Shown: piece by piece, positions 56,374 to 64,000 of the stretch | Numbering within the stretch: position 1 is the first letter of the stretch | Layout: each line of letters starts with the position of its first letter | Source: Valencia hispanica | Lineage: Eukaryota > Chordata > Actinopteri > Cyprinodontiformes > Valenciidae | Direction of reading: 5' to 3' | Assembly: GCA_963556495.2 (NCBI GenBank) | Contig: OY747716.1 | Location: forward strand, 31,147,318 to 31,211,317 | DNA: 64,000 nucleotides | Translations under genes and position numbers: made by a program | The notes under the pieces: model-generated | What the model was told of the DNA's origin: nothing | The model's input: the letters and a program-made list of their open reading frames with translations, nothing else | Databases searched by the model: none

Positions 56374-59300
56374 TGACAAAGAAGAAGCATGTGCATTTTG
56401 GAAATGCTATAAAAGAAATCAGAAAAATAAATAAAACAACTTTTTTACCAATATATTGACTGTTGACACTGATTGTGCTGTCATTGCCCCAGTTTTCAAC
56501 TGACTCAGTAAAGCACGACCCTTGCACATTTTTATTTTGTGGGTCAGAAGATGGAAAGTTTGGGAACCACTGTTTTAGAGGATGGGGTAAACTAAAAACT
56601 TTTAATTAATGCAACTTTTAGCATTGAAGTAAATAATTAAATCACAGCAATGACTCTGAAACGGAAAGCTGCAATAAGATTTAGAAATTGGGAAAATTTG
56701 AGCACATTTAATTTGAGCACATATTATTTTTACATTTTTTAATCAAGAGCTGTTTAAACTTTTAAATATGTCTGTGTTCAGAAACACAGTCCATTTAGGA
56801 TATTCCACCCCTATAAAAATGTGGGATTTTTTTTTTAAGTCAAAACTTTCTTGGCTGACAGAAGTATGTGAAAAATGTTTTCTCTTTAAATTGGTTTAAG
56901 TAACTCTTAAGTGATCCATACAATCCTTTTCATTTGTCCCTAGTGTTCAATGGATAGCTATAAAAATTCTTAATGTTTCCCGACCCGGGGTAACCTCAGA
57001 GAGGAATGTCACACAAGTGCCGGTGTCTCAGGAGTGCAGAAGGGAGAAGGGAAGTGGCTGTGCCCATTTAAGTGGAACCTCTGACAGTTTAGGAACTTAA
57101 AAACAGTAAATGACATTGGTTCAATGCAAGTACATGCAAATTTGGCTCTGTCTGTGAGAATCAGAAGTACAGTCTGAGGACTCATCATAAGAACATGAAA
57201 CACTATTTTTTTTCTTTTGTATGGTTTTGAGATCCTATACTGTACACCTGTCACAAGCTGCTAACTCACTGTTCAACCCGTGCTTTCCGTGTGGTCTTTC
57301 CTCTTTAGCTCAACGTATGACCTACAGAGGCACAAAAGAGCCAGATAAATATAGCCTGAAGCATACACCAAACAGGATTTGCTGACATTTAGTAATTTAC
57401 ATGAAACCAAGTAGTCTTAATAAATGTAAATGTGTATGAAGAAAGTAAAACATTGATTAGTTAGAGAGCAGCTGCAAAGCATAAAACCTCTTCTGATAAA
57501 GTAGGATATTGAGAGCAGACAAAAAGGTGACAGTACTGAAGTGTTGATTAAAATAACTAACCTGGAGAAGCATTCACTGTGTCTGTGGAGAAGCTTGTTT
57601 GCCCCTAACGCGTGGATGTTCCTGGGTCTCCTCCCTTTGATCTGTCTGAATAGCGAGGCATCAAAGGAACATGAGGAGGGCTCTGTGTCTGTATGGAAAT
57701 GAATGGGAAACCATTCTGATCATAAAGAAGTTGTTTGACACAGATAAGTTGTGCAGCATGATACATGTGCAATCCTCTGCAGGAATCGGAACTCTAACAT
57801 TTCAGTAATCACCATTTCCAATCGTTAAGCCACTGATTATGACTTATCTTGAAAGTCACACTATTTTATTGCTGCATGAACGTTGAAATAGACGATAGAA
57901 AACAGCTTTCTTTGTTTTCTTGGCACGATAGAGCAACAAATAAGCCAAGGCATTCCCATTCAATCCTCTGTAATTGCAAGTGCTTTAGATGTCATATTTA
58001 CATTTGTAATGATAGTTTCTTTCCATCTGTTGTGCTTTATAGACAAAAAATCTATGTCTAAGGGCATTTAGATTCCCCACTAAACGTTTTATTATATCAA
58101 GATGGTAAATGTCAGCTCAGTGTGCTGACAAGAAAGGAGGAAAAAAAGCAGAGTCACCTTTGCTGGTTGACAGCAGGAATACAGTGATGCTGCCGCTGCG
58201 GGTTGCAAATCAAGAAGTGTGGGGTCTTAAGATCCCATTTAGTAAATTAACAAAATAACAAAAAATGTTAATGCATGGGTTCTCTCTTGGTACCCTGGCT
58301 GTATGAGTTTGTGTATGCATGATTGTTCATCTTGTGTGTCTCTTCGTTGCCCTGTTAGGGGCTAAAAACCCTTTCTAGGCCTCAGCTTGCCTAATGAACT
58401 TCTCCAAATAATCTATAGGTAAATAAAATTATCCATGAGAATTCATTGTTTTAATAATTATATATTTCTATAATTTATTATAAAAAAATGACAATTAAAA
58501 ACAGAATGTATATGGGTTGAAATAATTTAATTAGTTTGATTATAGGTAAAGGTACCTGTAATCAAATTGGCCTGTAATACCTAAAGGTATAAAAGCTTAA
58601 TACATCTTTGTGTTTCCACCAACATCATTTTTTAACGCCTCACTGACCATGAAAACTAATGTTAAGTCTTTTTCCCTTGGTTTCAACTTTCACACCAAAG
58701 AGTGTTGTGGTAAGCATAAATTAGTAGTGCTTAGATGTGTTGGGCTTACTGACTGTATACAAATTGTTTTCAGTTTCCAACTATCAAATCAACAGTCAGG
58801 GTCAATCAAGCTGTAAATCAACTGATTCCAGCCAAGTTGAGCTGGATTAATTCTGAAAAAACAAACAAAAAAAAAACATTTAAAAAACAAATCTTTTAAA
58901 TACCCATCCACCCCCCCACCCCCCGCCATTTTGTGAGATGAGGATGTCATACCTTTGTTGCCACATGGAAAGCAAATGTGCCTTTTTAATAGAAACTGGA
59001 AGAAAATATGTTCAGTGATTTATTACCATACATTGTTGCCATAAAACCTATTCAGTGACTGTTTGATCTAAAATTGCCTACAATCACACTAAAGCTAACA
59101 TACTGAGTGCCAATAGAAACAATCAGGATATATGCTGTTAGGAATGAGGTGTTGTTTCCTGCTCTGTAGACTTCTGGTTTCTTTTCCCTGAAACTTTGCC
59201 AAGTTGCCAGGTAGCAGGCAGAGTGAAAACAAAACAGATCCCTTCTCCCCCTCTCTCTTTATTTTCTGACTTCTTTGAAGTTTCCACGCCATCAGCAGAA

Positions 59301-61788
59301 TTGGGAACAAAATGAACACGGTAGTGTTTGCCGGGAAAATCCCACCTTGTCATGTTGTTGACTTCTCACTAACTTTGTGGGCTTGGTCTCGCATTTTCCA
59401 GTTGATGGTTTTGCCCTTCATTTGCACGCTCACATCATACATTCCATTTTGTAAGAATCAGATCCTGAAGTATACGCTCTAGCTCGTGAGTATGTCAAGA
59501 TGATGTAAGCCATGTAATTGCGAATCACTGACATATACTGTACATCGCCAGGCAAACAAAAACACTTCTGACAAAATGCATATGATGTCCTTTTGAATTT
59601 TGAAGAAATTTTCTCATCTGCTTTATTTGTAATTTTGGTCATTTTCTTACTATTATTAGTATGCTTCTGTAATACATTCGCTCAAGTTTCTTCTGTTTTT
59701 ATTGGCCTGTGGGTTTTGATGAAAGCTTTATGTAGCTGCGGTATCACAGCTGAAATAGTGGTAGTAATTTAGAGAAGATAGTGCTGGGAAAGCCACTCAG
59801 TGTGTCTTCTTTTGCCAGAGGGAAAAGGAGTGTTAGAAAAACAGGCTTGAGACCAGAGAAATATTTTTAGTATTTGTTCATTGTTAAAGTAGTTCAGAAT
59901 TTAGCTTTTTATTGTGGAGTTCATGAAAAAAAAGGTTTATGTATTTCTAGATGTTGCAATATTAAGACAGATTAAATTATATTAATGTCCATAAATCAAT
60001 CAGTTTCAGTTTATTAGAATCAATGTGAGGGAGGAATCCTACCTTTCCATTAAGTAATTTCTATCACATATAGTATTTAAAGTAGAATAAAGATTATCAA
60101 GATTAAAATTAATTTGGAATCAATTTAAGATAAATACACTTCAGTTAAATATTATAAGAAGAATCAATATGAACTGAATCAAGCACTGGATTTATTTGTG
60201 AACAAACTAATATCTGCTATCTTATGATTACTTAAGTAAAAAACAACACAAACAAATCAAAAGGCTACCAAACTAAGGTAGCTTACCAGCAACACTAATT
60301 CCACTACACAATTAAAGATTGAAGAGGATGTTTTATGACTACTGAATGAACGTTTAAACGGTTCCCCTTTTCTCGGAATAAACCCTAAAGTTTATAAAAT
60401 AGTTTATTTATCTAGAAAATAATTTTGTGATCTAGTTTTAATACACATATTGATCCTGGTGCATTTTGGAAAAAAGGAAATGGAACGCAGGATTGTAAAC
60501 CAGCCTGGTCTGTCAGCTTTCAGCACCTGAATCACAACAGAGTAGAAAATAGTGCCTTAATTGATCAGATGTGGACAGTGTAACACCAGCCTGCGTTTCT
60601 ACTCTGGCAGTTACCCAACCTTATCCTCTTGGCTTGAGAAACAATTCGGGTGACTTGAAAACACCCTGGAATTCAGTATTGGTCTTTTTGGGTTGGTGGT
60701 TTTGTCTAGATATTCAATCTGTGTGATGGAAAACAAAGAGATGTTCAAGGAACTTTACACAAAGACAGATGAGTATGCATACAAAACCATATTTAACACA
60801 ATATCTCAACAGGTTGATCAGTCCTTCCTGACCAGGTCTGACAAGTCTTCCTGATGGAAGTTCAGTCACCGAATTCCACAGAGCTCTCAGCAGCATGTGC
60901 TGCATGATGAGACGTCATCATCTGACTGTCAAGCTGACTTAAGTTTTTGGGGGACCTACATCACACTATGCAGCTAATGACTAAGGCTTTGTTCACATTT
61001 CATCCTTTTCAAATATACACTCATTTCACTGTATAAAATACAGATTCACATCAAAATTTTAAATGCATTTTCATAATTTCTAAAATAACAAAATAAGATC
61101 AAGTGGAATCATGGATCTTTACAGGTGCTGCCTGGTATCTGAATAAACAACTTGACCATTACAACCTAGTAAGGTCATATACTGTAATTCACATGTTTTT
61201 TTTAAATTCCAAGCTGGCATGCAGATCTATAAGAATATGTATTAGACCTAAACTATTTTTTCTGCTTGTTAAATACTTTTTGTTTCTGTTTTGTTACACA
61301 ATATATTTCAAAAGTTTTGTTTTCTACTGTAATCCTTTCAGTTTCCTTTTCGTCACAGTGAGTTCATTATTGTTTTGCCCTTTCAGGCCAATGAATGGCT
61401 TAACGAGTGTTTACCTAAAGTTTTAAAGTGGTCAGATTGTACGACTATTTTATAAAGGCACACTTCCATTTTATACCTCTATTTTTAAACAAACCATTTC
61501 CTACCCTTCTATTTAACCATTGTACTGTATATCAGTTCACTGTTTTCTGTTGTCAATATTCTCATGAATTTTGGTGATAAAATGTTTGGTTCTTATGTGT
61601 ATTGATACATATATTGTATATTAATTTCTGAAGACTTTGTATTACACCATATTTCCACTGATTGTTGATCTGATCCCTGTTTTGCCCATTCGGGTAGTAT
61701 GAAAAACGTGAGCAATTTTGACCCCTTATCAAACCAAAGTTGCTCAAATCAGCCTACCATGGGTAGATAATATGTGGTTATATGAAAA
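56374..61788. other. Unique AT-rich non-coding sequence
   Basis: About 5.4 kb without recognised elements or genes on either strand; a C-rich run lies near 58910-58925. Small frames show no domains. Confidence 0.4.
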
Positions 61789-61798
61789 CACATAACCA

Positions 61799-62500
61799 TC
61801 CATCCATCCATCCATCCATCCATTTTCTTCCGCTTATCCGGGGTCGGGTCGCGGGGGTAGCAGCCTAAGCAAAGAGACCCAGACTTCCCTCTCCCCAGCC
61901 ACTTGTTCCAGCTCCTCGGGAGGAACCCCAAGGCGCTCCCAGGCCAGCCGAGAAACATAGTCCCTCCAGCGTGTTCTGGGCCTTCCCCTGGGCCTCCTCC
62001 CGGTGAGACGTGCCTGAAACACCTCACCAGGGAGGCGTCCAGGAGGCATCCTGACCAGATGCCCGAGCCACCTCAACTGACTCCTCTCGATGTGGAGAAG
62101 CAGCGGCTCTACTCTGAGCCCCCTCCGGATGACTGAGCTTCTCACCCTATCTCTAAGGGAGAGCCCAGACACTCTGCGGAGGAAACTCATTTCAGCCGTT
62201 TGTATCCGTGATCTCGTTCTTTCGGTCACCACCCAGAGTTCGTGACCATAGATGAGGGTAGGAACGTAGATCGACCGGTAAATCGAGAGCTTCGCGTTTT
62301 GGCTCAGCTCTCTCTTCACCACGACAGACCGGTAGAGCCCCCGCATAACTGCAGATGCCCCACCAATCCGTCTATCGATCTCCCGCTCCATTTTTCCCTC
62401 ATTCGTGAACAAGACCCCCAGATACTTAAACTCCTCCACTTGGGGAAGGACCCCATCCCCGACCCGGAGGAGGCACCCCACCCTTTTCCGGCTCCAAGTC
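61799..62500 (-). mobile_element. Rex3-like LINE fragment, minus strand
   Basis: A 702-bp 5'-truncated copy with a 10-bp duplication CACATAACCA (61789-61798 and 62501-62510) and a (CCAT)n tail at 61800-61822 (plus strand). It is very similar to 32290-32970 of the 30-kb copy, which indicates recent retrotransposition from a related source. Confidence 0.93.
61834..62500 (-). pseudogene. Rex3-like reverse transcriptase C-terminal fragment
   Basis: An uninterrupted frame from the truncation point to the natural stop encodes the thumb and C-terminal region only: RKRVGCLLRVGDGVLPQVEE, YLGVLFTNEGKM, IYGHELWVVTERTRSRIQ, RGRPRTRWRDYVSRLAWERL, and LLPPRPDPG at the end. It has no catalytic residues. 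The intact frame reflects young age, not function. Confidence 0.9.
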
Positions 62501-62510
62501 CACATAACCA

Positions 62511-64000
62511 CATTTCCTTAAAGTAGATTATGAGTGAATGATGAAAAAATACTTTTAAATGTCTTTTACAAGTATAACTTAACTCATAGTGGATAGGAAA
62601 TTTCCCATGGTTATTGGGTCTTTTTCATTTTAAAGATGTAGGAAGTAAACTACTGAAGCTCCAAAAGTACAAAATCACTGGGTTATATGTATTAAACCGA
62701 TTAACGTTAACAACTTTATTTCTTATTTTTTATCTCTCTTTAGGATAGTGCCAACATGGAAGTACTTTGTACAATTAAAAATGGAAACACATATGCTCCT
62801 TTTTTATGCATCATTTCACATCTCTGTTCAGAGCCAGCTATCTTTAATCATCTGGACTTTGGCCCTCTTTTTCGAATGAGCTGTTTAAATTTTATTGTTA
62901 TTTTTAATTTAATATCCTCAACAGCTTTCTGTCTGACAACATTTCTAGCTATGTGTTTTAATAGTGCTTTTTTTATTCTTAAAAAAAGTTGTTAATTTTC
63001 ACTTGTATCCTGGTTTCTTTAGTTGATGGTTAATTTAGATCCACAAACTCTGCTCTAGAAAGTAAATTATATATTTTTTTCAGTTGCGATGATTTGCAAC
63101 ACAAGTTGCATGGCAAGCAAAATCTGAAACTCTGAAAAATATGTTTAGTTTTGTTTCTCAAACTCTGACTAGGGCAACAACAGCTGAGAGGAAACAAAGT
63201 CAATCATTGAAGTTGAGGGATTTTCCCAGAGCTTGTTTCTGAAACTAATAATGAGAGAAGAACTCAACTTTAGCATTACAAAAAGTTTTTTATCTTTCAC
63301 CATTTCAGTGAATAAAAGTAGAGACAGGTCTCTTGGCTGTACAAGGTTAGAAGTTTAATTTACCACACAGTTATTTACAACCACAGCACAGGGTAGTTTA
63401 CTGTTGAATGAGCCTTACACTTCAAGAGACCAGTTTATGAGATGCAGACTAGCAGGTGAAAATGAAGCAAGTTAAAATTCCACTGTAAAGCCACACAGAC
63501 TAGTAGCTAGAAGATATTTACATGAGTAGTTGTGTGTACACTTGCTTTATGCTTAGAGAAATTTATTAGCAGTGGAGTTTTTCCACCAAACAGGTTTCCT
63601 TGCTACACTGGGGCAAATGCTTTCGTAGGAATGTTTCCACTGATGAGACACCAGAAAACTCCAGTCTCTTTTTTGCAGTGTTTTTTTTGCTGGGCCGGAA
63701 GGAAAACAACTGAAGATCAACATCACGTAAAATCTTCAAAGTGCCGTCTTTAAAATTCCTGTTAGTTTCATTTTTAGGCTCTTATTTTTTTATATCTATA
63801 AAACAATAAAACACAAAGATCCAGCACTATTACCAAGTAAATTTAGCACAGGAATATCATGAGATTGTATTGTTCTTCTGACTTTAATTTCTTTAGTTAA
63901 GTATACAGAAAATGCTGCTTAGTGCACATAGAGCTGCACTGAACTGAATGTGTAAATGTTAGCTGAAATAATAATAGTACAAGCTGACACGTATAAATCA
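62511..64000. other. Unique AT-rich non-coding sequence
   Basis: No element recognised. An 80-codon frame at 62756-62995 follows an acceptor-like TTTTATCTCTCTTTAG but is low-complexity and hydrophobic, with no recognised domain. Confidence 0.4.

Noticed and set aside
62756..62995. 80-codon plus-strand frame after an acceptor-like TCTCTCTTTAG
   Set aside because: Composition is AT-driven hydrophobic sequence without a donor or domain.

Overview
The window looks like an intergenic or intronic stretch of a teleost fish genome. The evidence is an AT-rich background, several Tc1/mariner elements, hAT and PIF/Harbinger elements, Rex3-like RTE and L2-like LINEs, tRNA-derived SINEs and simple repeats. 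No complete host gene can be supported. No bacterial, phage or viral features are seen. Two short splice-bounded open segments (about 0.46 and 36.8 kb) are the only host-exon candidates, and both are weak.

Layout. 1-6.4 kb: a Tc1 element (988-3994) split by a non-autonomous hAT (1629-3091), then an old Tc1-like relic. 6.4-12.5 kb: a plus-strand Jockey-group (L2/CR1-like) LINE split by a 2.56-kb GC-rich poly(A)-tailed retroposed insert, ending in (TATC)n. 14.35-14.82 kb: a MITE. 15.2-19.7 kb: an L2-like LINE whose ORF1 carries an SGNH-esterase-like domain. 22.16-23.76 kb: a nearly intact Tc1 transposon with one small frameshifting deletion, then (TA)n, a Tc1 relic and a hAT MITE with a perfect 8-bp target duplication. 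26.25-28.57 kb: a long inverted repeat with arms of about 0.7 kb; a SINE sits in one arm and the other arm preserves the empty site. 30.0-33.0 kb: a near full-length Rex3-like LINE with clean target duplications that has lost its catalytic FADD block.

38.3-46.1 kb is the most layered part. A minus-strand L2-like LINE (A) is split by a second minus-strand LINE (B, 9-bp target duplication), and B is split by at least two TAA-flanked PIF/Harbinger-type elements. The larger one (41326-44298, 32-bp perfect terminal repeats) has a gutted transposase gene, yet keeps a spliced MADF/BESS accessory gene on the opposite strand. Just after the transposase stop codon it carries what appears to be a histone-mRNA-type 3' stem-loop. 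I regard this as the most unusual signal in the window.

46-64 kb is mostly unique AT-rich sequence with a MITE, two more Rex3-like fragments, a Tc1 relic and a truncated SINE. Functionally the window is a record of successive transposition: autonomous LINE and transposase genes, now nearly all broken, with non-autonomous SINEs and MITEs that probably used related machinery. All family names rest on recognised motifs and terminal structure; no database search was run.
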